From the NCBI GenBank assembly GCA_022376925.1, contig JAIOJX010000005.1, positions 157,309,501 to 157,373,500 on the forward strand: a stretch of 64,000 nucleotides of DNA. Reading direction: 5' to 3'. The notes beneath the pieces were generated by a model. The model made no database searches, was not told the origin of the DNA, and worked only from the letters and a program-made list of their open reading frames with translations. Below are positions 46,489-58,005 of this stretch, piece by piece. Every line of letters starts with the position of its first letter. The first letter of the stretch is position 1. The position numbers and the translations under genes are program-made. The DNA comes from Tragulus kanchil. Lineage: Eukaryota; Chordata; Mammalia; Artiodactyla; Tragulidae.

Positions 46489-46574
46489 CTGGGAACAAAA
46501 AGAAAGAGTTAAAATCCGAGAATAAGAAAAATCAACAAAAGAGGGAAACAACTATTGAGATGATCACCGCTCAC
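46489..46574 (-). other. 86-bp intron of the DNAH8-like gene
   Basis: This GT…AG interval separates the 153-bp and 190-bp exons: donor GTGAGCGG and acceptor TTTGTTCCCAG. At 86 bp it is near the lower size limit for mammalian introns, whereas the other introns here are kilobases long. Confidence 0.85.
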
Positions 46575-46727
46575 CTCGCTCATAATGATGGTGCCTTCGA
46601 TGGCCAATTTTAGATCACTCAGGCTACTGCGAAGTATGGAGATGACTTTTTGCATTCTGTCAATTTCTTGTCTGAGAAATATATTCATTGAATTAAGATG
46701 CCCCATCTTTACCAAACGAGCTTTCAC
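46575..46727 (-). CDS. DNAH8: DNAH8-like dynein exon, 153 bp
   Basis: Encodes exactly 51 residues, from [20 protein letters not shown] to the residues GTIIMSE. The segment [20 protein letters not shown] is the helical part after AAA6 that is conserved in DNAH5/DNAH8-type heavy chains. The acceptor is TGTGTTAG and the donor GTGAGC after GAG. It is phase 0 at both ends. It is present once in the window and joins the 190-bp exon through an 86-bp intron. Confidence 0.92.
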
Positions 46728-46830
46728 CTAACACAAAGGACACAATAAAGATTTTTAAAATATCATCTGCCACTTCTTTCCCAAGGACCTCTCCTTTCTC
46801 TGTTCACTTTCTTCCTCTGGATGTATCTCT

Positions 46831-46985
46831 CAGTTCAGTTCAGTTGCTCAGTCGTGTCCAACTCTGTGACCCCATGGACTGCAGCACGCCAGGCTTCCCT
46901 GTCCTTCATCATCTCCCGGAGCTTGCTCAAATGCATGTCCATTTGAGTTGGTGATGCCATCCAACCATCTTATCCTTTGGGATGC
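46831..46985 (-). mobile_element. BovB LINE 3' end fragment
   Basis: CAGTTGCTCAGTCGTGTCCA, ACCCCATGGACTGCAGCACG and GATGCCATCCAACCATCTTA are antisense BovB 3' sequence. About 155 bp, close to the 153-bp exon's acceptor. Confidence 0.8.
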
Positions 46986-48054
46986 ATCTCTACAAGCCCA
47001 AATGAACTCTAACCTCTCTTGCAGAACCAAATTTGCCATTAAATTCCCCATTTTCTGGGCTTCAAAAACTACTGTTCTACTAAGATGATTTTTATTTCCT
47101 ACTGATGATACTTAATTGATAGTTGGAAATGTACTTTGAAAAGCTGAAATAAAATTATACCTTTTTTCCCCTTGCGAATGAATAAATACTAAAGTGTAGC
47201 TAAATATTCTTTAGTGATTTAACCTTTGTAAGAGTACAGTCTGGAATACTTCTCCCATAGTGCTTGCAGAATCATTACTAGAAATGTCACACAAAGTTGA
47301 TACAGACAAAATCTTTATAGAACAGTTATCAATAAATATGATTGGCTACAGTATCCTAACTATCGTTGCTCTGGCTAGAGAGACTAAAGAGAGCCTTCCA
47401 TAATCTAATCCATGAAAATATTTGACTTTGTGGGAGGGCCATTAAGCAGCTGTCATTTGTTCCTTTTGGTAAATAATTTATTGGCCATTTTAGAGAAATC
47501 AATATAAAAGCATCTGGGTGTAGGAACAATAAAATATAACAATTATTGGGAAATATGCCAGTACACATACACATTTCAATTTAGTGACATATGCCCTAGA
47601 AAAGACTGACTACGAATACTGCCAAGAACTCAGAGAGAGATCGGAACTTTCCGCAGGCCACAGTCAAAGAGATACCAGAATGGGAAGGGTGAGGATAGAT
47701 ACACGGAGTGGGAGGAAACCAGGAGTGATGAATCAGTCCACTGAATCACCAGAAAGCCAGGAAACTGCAGCATTCTCCGCTGGAGATGTCCTCTGCCTCT
47801 TCTTAGTCCTGGGATACCAGGGACAGATGGGCTCCAGGCTCATCTGGACCATCCTCCTTGTGCTACAGAACAGATTTTCTGGCACAGTGTTCACACTTCC
47901 TACTCTGCAATGGACATCTATGCTTACCTGCAGCTGCCACTTCTAGTGTGTGAGGGACAGGAGGGAAGCAGTGATGTGAAACTGTTGAACACCTGGATTG
48001 GGACTATCTCTGCAGGCTGAGCAAGTGATCTTGAAACCCCAGTTAAACATGCTA

Positions 48055-48276
48055 GCATGCAGGCTCAGCGGCTCAGTCATGTCTGGCTCTTGGCGACCCG
48101 TGGACTGTAGCCTGCTAGGTTCTTCTGTCCATGGGACACTGCATGCAAGAAAACTGTAATGGGTTGCCATTTCCTCCTCCACAAGATCTTCCCAATCCAG
48201 GGATCAAACCCATGTCTTCTGGATCTCCAGTATTGGCAGGCAGATTCTTTACCACTGAGCCACCTGGGAAGTTCCC
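48055..48276 (-). mobile_element. Bov-tA SINE, copy 1
   Basis: GCTCAGTCATGTCTGGCTCT, CGTGGACTGTAGCCTGCTAG and TTACCACTGAGCCACCTGGG in antisense order. Confidence 0.87.
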
Positions 48277-49124
48277 TAAACATGCCAGTGAAGGTCCCTA
48301 ACCCAGTCTACCATACCAACCTTCAGGAAGTCTCCTAAATTCCTAGCTTTAAAACTTACATTTTGGCAGGCTCCACTGTCCTGTTCTCATCTTGAGCCCT
48401 TCATCCTCTGGTGGCTAAATAGCCTATGTATCCTCCTGTTTAGATCATGACTACTTGCAGAAATTCACACTTAAAGGAAAAGGGGAATTATGGAAATAAC
48501 TTTTGCAACCGGCACAAGTGAGAAACCAAGCCGAGGTGCTGGCTACACTATGAAATCAATAGCCCAGGTAGCTTTAATATGCTAACAGCCCTAGTAAATC
48601 ACCTTGCCCTACACTTAGGGTTTTAAAAGAGAGACTTCTCTTGCAGCAGACATATGCTTAATGTGTCTTAAAACATAGACTCTAGAAAATCTAACTTCAG
48701 AACTGATTTTGAGTATGATTATTGTTCCAACCTAAAATTGTCTTTTCATTAATAAGTGAAAGATGTGTAGTAGTCTCACATAGAGTTTTTTTCCTTTTTC
48801 ATTTCTTTTTATTTATTTATTTTAAAAATTTTTACAGAGTTTTGTTGTTCACAGACATGTATGTTCCCAGATCAGTCATATGCATCTCCCTGACACCCTC
48901 CCCGCCCCCAGTCCTCCTGGCTCCAGTTGTTTTTACAGAACAGATTTTCTGGCACAGTGTTCACACTTCCTACTCTGCAATGGACATCTATGCTTACCTG
49001 CAGCTGCCACTTCTAGTGCGTGAGGGACAGGAGGGAAGCAGTGATGTGAAACTGTTGAACACCTGGATTGGGACTATCTCTGCAGGCTGAGCAAGTGATC
49101 TTGAAACCCCAGTTAAACATGCTA

Positions 49125-49346
49125 GCATGCAGGCTCAGCGGCTCAGTCATGTCTGGCTCTTGGCGACCCGTGGACTGTAGCCTGCTAGGTTCTTCTGTCC
49201 ATGGGACACTGCATGCAAGAAAACTGTAATGGGTTGCCATTTCCTCCTCCACAAGATCTTCCCAATCCAGGGATCAAACCCATGTCTTCTGGATCTCCAG
49301 TATTGGCAGGCAGATTCTTTACCACTGAGCCACCTGGGAAGTTCCC
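49125..49346 (-). mobile_element. Bov-tA SINE, duplicate copy
   Basis: Same insertion as 48055-48276, offset 1070. Confidence 0.87.
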
Positions 49347-49761
49347 TAAACATGCCAGTGAAGGTCCCTAACCCAGTCTACCATACCAACCTTCAGGAAG
49401 TCTCCTAAATTCCTAGCTTTAAAACTTACATTTTGGCAGGCTCCACTGTCCTGTTCTCATCTTGAGCCCTTCATCCTCTGGTGGCTAAATAGCCTATGTA
49501 TCCTCCTGTTTAGATCATGACTACTTCGCAGAAATTCACACTTAAAGGAAAAGGGGAATTATGGAAATAACTTTTGCAACCGGCACAAGTGAGAAACCAA
49601 GCCGAGGTGCTGGCTACACTATGAAATCAATAGCCCAGGTAGCTTTAATATGCTAACAGCCCTAGTAAATCACCTTGCCCTACACTTAGGGTTTTAAAAG
49701 AGAGACTTCTCTTGCAGCAGACATATGCTTAATGTGTCTTAAAACATAGACTCTAGAAAAT

Positions 49762-51903
49762 CTAACTTCAGAACTGATTTTGAGTATGATTATTGTTCCA
49801 ACCTAAAATTGTCTTTTCATTAATAAGTGAAAGATGTGTAGTAGTCTCACATAGAGTTTTTTTTCCTTTTTCATTTCTTTTTATTTATTTATTTTAAAAA
49901 ATTTTTACAGAGTTTTGTTGTTCACAGACATGTATGTTCCCAGATCAGTCATATGCATCTCCCTGACACCCTCCCCCCGCCCCCCGAGTCCCCCAGCCCA
50001 TCCCTCCAGGCTGTCACATCAAACCCTTGTAGGAACTCCTATTCTCGCAGCGCAATGACAATAGCTCTTTTTCACATATGATAGTATAGGTTTTCCATGT
50101 TACTGCCTCTATGCCTCCCACACACTGTTCATTCCCCACAATGTCCATATGTCTATTCTCTATGTCTGTTTTTCCATCAGTTCACTGCGTGTGTTATCAT
50201 TACCCATTTACTAGATTCCGAGTTTTGCTGTTTCTGAAGCCAGGGAATATTTTCTACAGTAACATGCTTTTAAGTCAGTAGTATAATTACATTTCTATTA
50301 ATAAAATTCACTTTACAGCCATATTTTTAATAACACATAGCTTCTGTAAAATAAAGGACACTAAAGAGTAAGTAATCCTGGGAGAGGAAGCTGTTTTAGA
50401 TGTCTCTTGGTACAAAGTACCTCCCATCTACCAATCCATTTAGGGACATCCCTCACACTCAGGTTCTGCTGGGACACTGTCAGAATGGAGATCTGGCGAA
50501 GCAGTCTCGATTCACCTTGAGCAGCTCAAGTTATTCCAAGGTCTTGGAACTCTCCTCTGGTAATACCAACCTGGGGTCTAGTCATATAGAATAAATTTTA
50601 TCCCACTTTCACATTCTGGCTTTTAAAAATCTTTGAAGGCAGCTATTATGCCTCATCTGTCTTCTGAAGTCATTTACAATGGACCATAGAAACTATGGAT
50701 TTATAATATTTTAAAAATATTTTTCTTCCCTGACTATAAACATCTCTAAGTGAAGGCACTGATTTCAGTATGTTAGCCTAATTCTTGGTACCCATGTACA
50801 TTAGAAGCAAAATTTAAAACAAAATTGGACCAGGTGGGAGGGTGTAGCCTAGGAAGCAACCTAAAATTGTCTAACTTCAGAACTGATTTTGAGTATGATT
50901 ATTGTTCCAACCTAAATTTCCAATAAGTGAAAGATGTGTAGTAGTCTCACATAGAGTTTTTTTTTCCTTTTTCATTTCTTTTTATTTATTTATTTTAAAA
51001 AATTTTTACAGAGTTTTGTTGTTCACAGACATGTATGTTCCCAGATCAGTCATATGCATCTCCCTGACACCCTCCCCGCCCCCAGTCCCCAGCCCATCCC
51101 TCCAGGCTGTCACATCAAACCCTTGTAGGAACTCCTATTCTCGAGCGCAATGACAATAGCTCTTTTCACATATGATAGTATAGGTTTTCCATGTTACTGC
51201 CTCTATGCCTCCCACACACTGTTCATTCCCCACAATGTCCATATGTCTATTCTCTATGTCTGTTTTTCCATCAGTTCACTGCGTGTGTTATCATTACCCA
51301 TTTACTAGATTCCGAGTTTTGCTGTTTCTGAAGCCAGGGAATATTTTCTACAGTAACATGCTTTTAAGTCAGTAGTATAATTACATTTCTATTAATAAAA
51401 TTCACTTTACAGCCATATTTTTAATAACACATAGCTTCTGTAAAATAAAGGACACTAAAGAGTAAGTAATCCTGGGAGAGGAAGCTGTTTTAGATGTCTC
51501 TTGGTACAAAGTACCTCCCATCTACCAATCCATTTAGGGACATCCCTCACACTCAGGTTCTGCTGGGACACTGTCAGAATGGAGATCTGGCGAAGCAGTC
51601 TCGATTCACCTTGAGCAGCTCAAGTTATTCCAAGGTCTTGGAACTCTCCTCTGGTAATACCAACCTGGGGTCTAGTCATATAGAATAAATTTTATCCCAC
51701 TTTCACATTCTGGCTTTTAAAAATCTTTGAAGGCAGCTATTATGCCTCATCTGTCTTCTGAAGTCATTTACAATGGACCATAGAAACTATGGATTTATAA
51801 TATTTTAAAAATATTTTTCTTCCCTGACTATAAACATCTCTAAGTGAAGGCACTGATTTCAGTATGTTAGCCTAATTCTTGGTACCCATGTACATTAGAA
51901 GCA
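49762..51903. repeat. Tandem duplication 14 (49762-50809 / 50871-51903)
   Basis: Offset 1109 falling to 1094 after short deletions in copy 2. Filler 50810-50870 contains GGGAGGGTGTAGCCTAGGAA, which truly belongs at about 51964. It overlaps duplication 13, giving three copies of the CTAACTTCAGAACTGATTTT segment (48690, 49762 and 50871). Confidence 0.93.
49883..50225 (-). mobile_element. L1 3' UTR fragment, antisense (also at 48810-48914 partial and 50975-51318)
   Basis: GTTCACAGACATGTATGTTC, CATCCCTCCAGGCTGTCACA and CATATGTCTATTCTCTATGT resemble the antisense end of an artiodactyl L1. Three copies are present because duplications 13 and 14 overlap. The C-rich stretch differs in length in each copy. 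Confidence 0.5.
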
Positions 51904-52299
51904 GAAATAGTTTTAAGAAGCAAGAAAACGTTTTTTTTTATCGTTGGGGCCACTGCCTGCAGGTGGGAGGGTGTAGCCTAGGAAGCATCGGGGATCCCAG
52001 CTGGTAAGTGCATTTCTCCCAGACTTGGGGATGCAGGACAGGTGAGATGCAGGACCAGTCATACCTGCATGAGGGCATCAACCTCTCACTCTTTTAGTTG
52101 AAAAGCTAAACTTGTCTCAGCCCAGTCTAGGACTCAGGTGAACCTCTGACCATCAGCAGTGAGGGATGGAGGCTGAGAACAGGAGACAGGAGGCCATGGA
52201 TGGCCAGACAGGATGACCCTGTCTTCTTTCTTGAAGATAGGGTTGTCTTATAGGACTTTAAGATTGTCCAGAAATTTTACCACAATTAAAGACTGATTT

Positions 52300-52840
52300 A
52301 GACCAGCAGTTCTCCAAGCGTGGTCTGGGACCCCTAAAGGCCCCCAAGCTTCTTTTAGGAGGTCCACAAGGCTAGATTTTTTTCACAGTAAAACTAAGAC
52401 ATCATTTGGCTTTTACTTGCCTTCTCTAAGGAGAAGTTGCATGATCTCTGGTGTCACAGCAAACTACATGTACAAGCAGACAAGAGGGTCCAGCCATCTT
52501 CCAGTAAACCAGACATTACAGAGATTTGCTGTTTCTAATATATTAAATATCAGTATCTATAATCCACATATGGGCTTTCCCAATGGCTCAATGGGTAAAG
52601 AATCTGTCTGCCAATGCAGAAGGTGCAGGAGAAGATCCTCTGGAGGAGGAAATGGCCACCCACTCCAGTATTCTTACCTGGAAAATCCCATGGACAGAGA
52701 AGCCTGGTGGGCTACAGTCAATAGGGTCGTAAAGAGTCAGACACAAAGGAGCATGCACACACATAATCCATATAAACAAGAGCTATTTGGGGTCCTCAGT
52801 CATTTTGCAAAGGGGTCTTTGAGATTTTAAAAAACTGAGA
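52300..52840 (+). mobile_element. hAT-Charlie element split by a Bov-tA (also at 53418-53958)
   Basis: Outer element: GGTCTGGGACCCCTAAAGGC, TTTTCACAGTAAAACTAAGA, CATTACAGAGATTTGCTGTT, then after the SINE, TTTGGGGTCCTCAGTCATTT. This is the order of a common mammalian hAT-Charlie repeat. The second copy lies in duplication 15. Confidence 0.65.
52572..52762 (+). mobile_element. Bov-tA SINE nested in the hAT element, copy 1
   Basis: GGCTTTCCCAATGGCTCAAT, GGCCACCCACTCCAGTATTC and AAGAGTCAGACACAAAGGAG in order. Flanked by ATAATCCACATA and ATAATCCATATA, a slightly diverged target-site duplication. Confidence 0.87.
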
Positions 52841-53689
52841 CAAGCTGATGTGGATTAACAAGGAAACATCTGGGAGGTTCAAGAAGTAAAAAATTATTGC
52901 CATCCAAACTGGGGAGTGAATTCCTGTAAATGGCTTCCTTTCCTATTATGGTGGGGGCTCTTTGAAGGCACTGATTTCAGTATGTTAGCCTAATTCTTGG
53001 TACCCATGTACATTAGAAGCAGAAATAGTTTTAAGAAGCAAGAAAACGTTTTTTTTTATCGTTGGGGCCACTGCCTGCAGGTGGGAGGGTGTAGCCTAGG
53101 AAGCATCGGGGATCCCAGCTGGTAAGTGCATTTCTCCCAGACTTGGGGATGCAGGACAGGTGAGATGCAGGACCAGTCATACCTGCATGAGGGCATCAAC
53201 CTCTCACTCTTTTAGTTGAAAAGCTAAACTTGTCTCAGCCCAGTCTAGGACTCAGGTGAACCTCTGACCATCAGCAGTGAGGGATGGAGGCTGAGAACAG
53301 GAGACAGGAGGCCATGGATGGCCAGACAGGATGACCCTGTCTTCTTTCTTGAAGATAGGGTTGTCTTATAGGACTTTAAGATTGTCCAGAAATTTTACCA
53401 CAATTAAAGACTGATTTAGACCAGCAGTTCTCCAAGCGTGGTCTGGGACCCCTAAAGGCCCCCAAGCTTCTTTTAGGAGGTCCACAAGGCTAGATTTTTT
53501 TCACAGTAAAACTAAGACATCATTTGGCTTTTACTTGCCTTCTCTAAGGAGAAGTTGCATGATCTCTGGTGTCACAGCAAACTACATGTACAAGCAGACA
53601 AGAGGGTCCAGCCATCTTCCAGTAAACCAGACATTACAGAGATTTGCTGTTTCTAATATATTAAATATCAGTATCTATAATCCACATAT

Positions 53690-53880
53690 GGGCTTTCCCA
53701 ATGGCTCAATGGGTAAAGAATCTGTCTGCCAATGCAGAAGGTGCAGGAGAAGATCCTCTGGAGGAGGAAATGGCCACCCACTCCAGTATTCTTACCTGGA
53801 AAATCCCATGGACAGAGAAGCCTGGTGGGCTACAGTCAATAGGGTCGTAAAGAGTCAGACACAAAGGAGCATGCACACAC
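53690..53880 (+). mobile_element. Bov-tA SINE, duplicate copy
   Basis: Same insertion as 52572-52762, offset 1118. Confidence 0.87.
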
Positions 53881-54441
53881 ATAATCCATATAAACAAGAG
53901 CTATTTGGGGTCCTCAGTCATTTTGCAAAGGGGTCTTTGAGATTTTAAAAAACTGAGACAAGCTGATGTGGATTAACAAGGAAACATCTGGGAGGTTCAA
54001 GAAGTAAAAAATTATTGCCATCCAAACTGGGGAGTGAATTCCTGTAAATGGCTTCCTTTCCTATTATGTGGCTGAGAGGACAGGGAGAATAGAACATATG
54101 GAGGGCAAGAGAGAGAAACAAGGGCTAAATGTGAATAATGAAACAAAGTAGGCTAGGGTGAGAGAAACCAGGAGAGAGTCCCAAGTCCAGACGGTTAAAA
54201 GACCCAAAGAGAGAGGAACCCAAAAATGGGCAAAGGATACAGAAAAGAGAAAAAATGGAGTAGAAAGGAAAAGTACAGCTGGCAATTTTTCAATTTTTCA
54301 AGCAAGGATAAGCAAGAGAAAAGCAAGAAATAATAAAAGATTACGCAGAGAGGAAGGCAATGAAATGTATTGTCCCCAGATTGTCTTCAACCTTGTGGAA
54401 CCCAATGACAGCCCTGTGAACTGGGGGAAAGCGGAGCTCAC

Positions 54442-54598
54442 CTCATGGGGAATGTAATCAGGAGGCAGCTTGCTCAGCATGTCTTCGGATAACCTGTAAA
54501 CAATGGCTTCCCGGGTCTCTCCCACGCCTCCTCCACTCTCTTTGGGCTGGATGTTGGTAATTGTCTCAAGCACAGCAGAAGCGGTGTTGCTCTGGTAC
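54442..54598 (-). CDS. DNAH8: DNAH8-like dynein exon, 157 bp, copy 1
   Basis: The most upstream dynein exon visible. It starts with G, the third base of a split codon, then reads [40 protein letters not shown] and [12 protein letters not shown] before the donor GTGAGC. The acceptor is TTTTTGTCAG. The segment is the AAA6-proximal region of the motor: [20 protein letters not shown] is typical of the DNAH5/DNAH8 pair. It joins in phase 0 to the 153-bp exon. The exon is repeated intact at 55516-55672. Including both would add 157 nt and shift the frame. The exon before it was not found up to 64 kb, so it must lie beyond the window. Confidence 0.9.
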
Positions 54599-55515
54599 CT
54601 GACAAAAAGAACTCAGCTGTTCAGAATGTAGCAGGGGAAGGCACCTTCAGAGATAATTATCAGTGCAACAGTGAAATGAGGAATCACTTAATTCAAATCC
54701 AGCCAGAAAAAGGAAAAAAAAGGAAGCTTTACTATTGATCTATGAGAATGAAAAAACCAGAGATCCACTCTACATTCTCCTATTAGGACACCAAGAACAT
54801 CACAGAAATGAAAGCTCTTCATCTTCAGGGAAAAACATTTCACAAATGTCCTTAATAAATCAAAACAGTGCTAGTCAATCTTGCTTGTACCAACCCAAAC
54901 CCCTCATGCTGAACAAAGGAGCGCACCTCCTTCAATTCTCCCCTGCTGGTGAACTGGTCTTAAGCATCTTCCCTTATATGACATGTTAGCCAAATCCTTT
55001 CTGATATTATTTTAATTTTAAAAACTGAGACAAGCTGATGTGGATTAACAAGGAAACATCTGGGAGGTTCAAGAAGTAAAAAATTATTGCCATCCAAACT
55101 GGGGAGTGAATTCCTGTAAATGGCTTCCTTTCCTATTATGTGGCTGAGAGGACAGGGAGAATAGAACATATGGAGGGCAAGAGAGAGAAACAAGGGCTAA
55201 ATGTGAATAATGAAACAAAGTAGGCTAGGGTGAGAGAAACCAGGAGAGAGTCCCAAGTCCAGACGGTTAAAAGACCCAAAGAGAGAGGAACCCAAAAATG
55301 GGCAAAGGATACAGAAAAGAGAAAAAATGGAGTAGAAAGGAAAAGTACAGCTGGCAATTTTTCAATTTTTCAAGCAAGGATAAGCAAGAGAAAAGCAAGA
55401 AATAATAAAAGATTACGCAGAGAGAGGAAGGCAATGAAATGTATTGTCCCCAGATTGTCTTCAACCTTGTGGAACCCAATGACAGCCCTGTGAACTGGGG
55501 GAAAGCGGAGCTCAC

Positions 55516-55672
55516 CTCATGGGGAATGTAATCAGGAGGCAGCTTGCTCAGCATGTCTTCGGATAACCTGTAAACAATGGCTTCCCGGGTCTCTCCCACG
55601 CCTCCTCCACTCTCTTTGGGCTGGATGTTGGTAATTGTCTCAAGCACAGCAGAAGCGGTGTTGCTCTGGTAC
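55516..55672 (-). CDS. DNAH8: DNAH8-like 157-bp exon, duplicate copy
   Basis: Repeats 54442-54598 with the same splice sites and coding sequence, offset 1074 bp. The downstream intron carries a 2-bp GA insertion near 55420 relative to copy 1. It cannot be used together with copy 1 without a frameshift. Probably a false duplicate. Confidence 0.85.
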
Positions 55673-56578
55673 CTGACAAAAAGAACTCAGCTGTTCAGAA
55701 TGTAGCAGGGGAAGGCACCTTCAGAGATAATTATCAGTGCAACAGTGAAATGAGGAATCACTTAATTCAAATCCAGCCAGAAAAAGGAAAAAAAAGGAAG
55801 CTTTACTATTGATCTATGAGAATGAAAAAACCAGAGATCCACTCTACATTCTCCTATTAGGACACCAAGAACATCACAGAAATGAAAGCTCTTCATCTTC
55901 AGGGAAAAACATTTCACAAATGTCCTTAATAAATCAAAACAGTGCTAGTCAATCTTGCTTGTACCAACCCAAACCCCTCATGCTGAACAAAGGAGCGCAC
56001 CTCCTTCAATTCTCCCCTGCTGGTGAACTGGTCTTAAGCATCTTCCCTTATATGACATGTTAGCACAAAGACTACTGCTCATATTCCTTTCTGAATTGTA
56101 AATTATTAAAGTTTCCTCAGTCTTTTCTGTTTCGTCTTCTCACTTTCCCACTTGTTTTACGGTTTCCAAAGTGATCTATAGGCACCACTTGTCTAAATGC
56201 AGTTACTTTCCTTTAAAATTCATATATTCAATAAAGATTTACTATGTACCAGGCACTGAGTTAGGTGTTAGGAGATGGTGGTGAACAGGTCTCTTTCTCT
56301 TGGGAAGGAGGGGGACATTAGTCAATACCATTGTAATAAGTGCTGTGGAGAAAAAGAACAGGATGCTTTAAGATAGTATACTGTCTCTCTCTCATTCTCA
56401 CTCTCTAGCTCTTTTGACAGGGGAAATGACCAGATGCTCTGAGGTGCACGAACTGAGTTTTTGTCCCAAAGGTTGCTGAGTCAAACAGCAGTCTGAACAC
56501 AAAGATATGGTGCATATGTGTGTGTGTGGCAATTTATACCAGATCAGAAACATTCTCTTTTAATAGGTCATACGTGGG

Positions 56579-56837
56579 ACTTCCCTGATGGTTGAGCAGT
56601 TAAGAACCCATCTTGCAATGCAGGGGATGTGGGTTTGATCCCTGGTCGGGGAACTAAGATCCCACATACTGAGGGGGCAACTAAGTCCATGACGTGTTAC
56701 AATTATGGAGCCCATACGCCACACGCCACAACTAAGAGAAGCCCTCGCCCTATAACAAAGAGTCTGCCTGCTTCAACGAAGGATGCCTTGAATCACAGCT
56801 AACACCCAACACAGCCAAAAATAAAAAAATTTTTTTT
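56579..56837 (+). mobile_element. CHR-type tRNA-derived SINE, copy 1
   Basis: GACTTCCCTGATGGTTGAGC, GTTTGATCCCTGGTCGGGGA and ACACCCAACACAGCCAAAAA followed by an A/T tail. Confidence 0.8.
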
Positions 56838-57746
56838 TGAATTTAAAATTGCTTTATTTTTAAAAACCGGTAAGTTGATACTTGAAGAATAAGTGGACCA
56901 GACAGATAAAATAGGGTGGAAGTGAAAGGCAAGAGTGGACACTTAGATAAGAGGTAAGGTCTAAAGGTGAGAAGGACCTCTCTGCATTTAAATAACAGGG
57001 GCAAGGTCAGAGAGGCTGGAGCTAGGAGAAGAATAAGGATGGATATAAAGCAAGGGGCAGACATGCAGAGACACATGGGCTGCTTGAAGAATTTGAACAT
57101 TATCCTAAAGGTAACAGGCAACCACAGAAGATTTCCCCCAGCAGGGGTATGGCAGGACCAGATTTAACTTTTCTGTCTTTCTTGAACTCCTAATTTACCA
57201 TCTAAATGAAGAAGTTTATGACATGTTAGCACAAAGACTACTGCTCATATTCCTTTCTGAATTGTAAATTATTAAAGTTTCCTCAGTCTTTTCTGTTTCG
57301 TCTTCTCACTTTCCCACTTGTTTTACGGTTTCCAAAGTGATCTATAGGCACCACTTGTCTAAATGCAGTTACTTTCCTTTAAAATTCATATATTCAATAA
57401 AGATTTACTATGTACCAGGCACTGAGTTAGGTGTTAGGAGATGGTGGTGAACAGGTCTCTTTCTCTTGGGAAGGAGGGGGACATTAGTCAATACCATTGT
57501 AATAAGTGCTGTGGAGAAAAAGAACAGGATGCTTTAAGATAGTATACTGTCTCTCTCTCATTCTCACTCTCTAGCTCTTTTGACAGGGGAAATGACCAGA
57601 TGCTCTGAGGTGCACGAACTGAGTTTTTGTCCCAAAGGTTGCTGAGTCAAACAGCAGTCTGAACACAAAGATATGGTGCATATGTGTGTGTGTGTGGCAA
57701 TTTATACCAGATCAGAAACATTCTCTTTTAATAGGTCATACGTGGG

Positions 57747-58005
57747 ACTTCCCTGATGGTTGAGCAGTTAAGAACCCATCTTGCAATGCAGGGGATGTGG
57801 GTTTGATCCCTGGTCGGGGAACTAAGATCCCACATACTGAGGGGGCAACTAAGTCCATGACGTGTTACAATTATGGAGCCCATACGCCACACGCCACAAC
57901 TAAGAGAAGCCCTCGCCCTATAACAAAGAGTCTGCCTGCTTCAACGAAGGATGCCTTGAATCACAGCTAACACCCAACACAGCCAAAAATAAAAAAATTT
58001 TTTTT
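57747..58005 (+). mobile_element. CHR-type SINE, duplicate copy
   Basis: Same insertion as 56579-56837, offset 1168. Confidence 0.8.

Larger units (their letters stand above)
47864..49993. repeat. Tandem duplication 13 (47864-48914 / 48934-49993)
   Basis: Offset 1070. The copies differ mainly at homopolymers and in a C-rich run at their right ends. First of a chain of five overlapping duplications. Confidence 0.93.
51845..54068. repeat. Tandem duplication 15 (51845-52950 / 52963-54068)
   Basis: 1106-bp copies, constant offset 1118, 12-bp filler. Contains a hAT-Charlie element with a nested Bov-tA. Confidence 0.96.
46728..54441 (-). other. DNAH8-like intron containing chained duplications
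   Basis: The interval between the 157-bp and 153-bp exons, 7.7 kb as assembled. It includes three chained duplications, so the true length is probably near 4.4 kb. Contents are a BovB 3' end, Bov-tA SINEs, an L1 3' UTR and a hAT-Charlie element. 47050-47860 has no recognised repeat or exon. Confidence 0.65.
53948..56064. repeat. Tandem duplication 16, contains the 157-bp exon (53948-54990 / 55020-56064)
   Basis: Offset 1072 to 1074. It carries the whole 157-bp dynein exon. Filler 54991-55019 holds CCTTTCTGA, resembling downstream sequence at about 56089. Confidence 0.95.
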
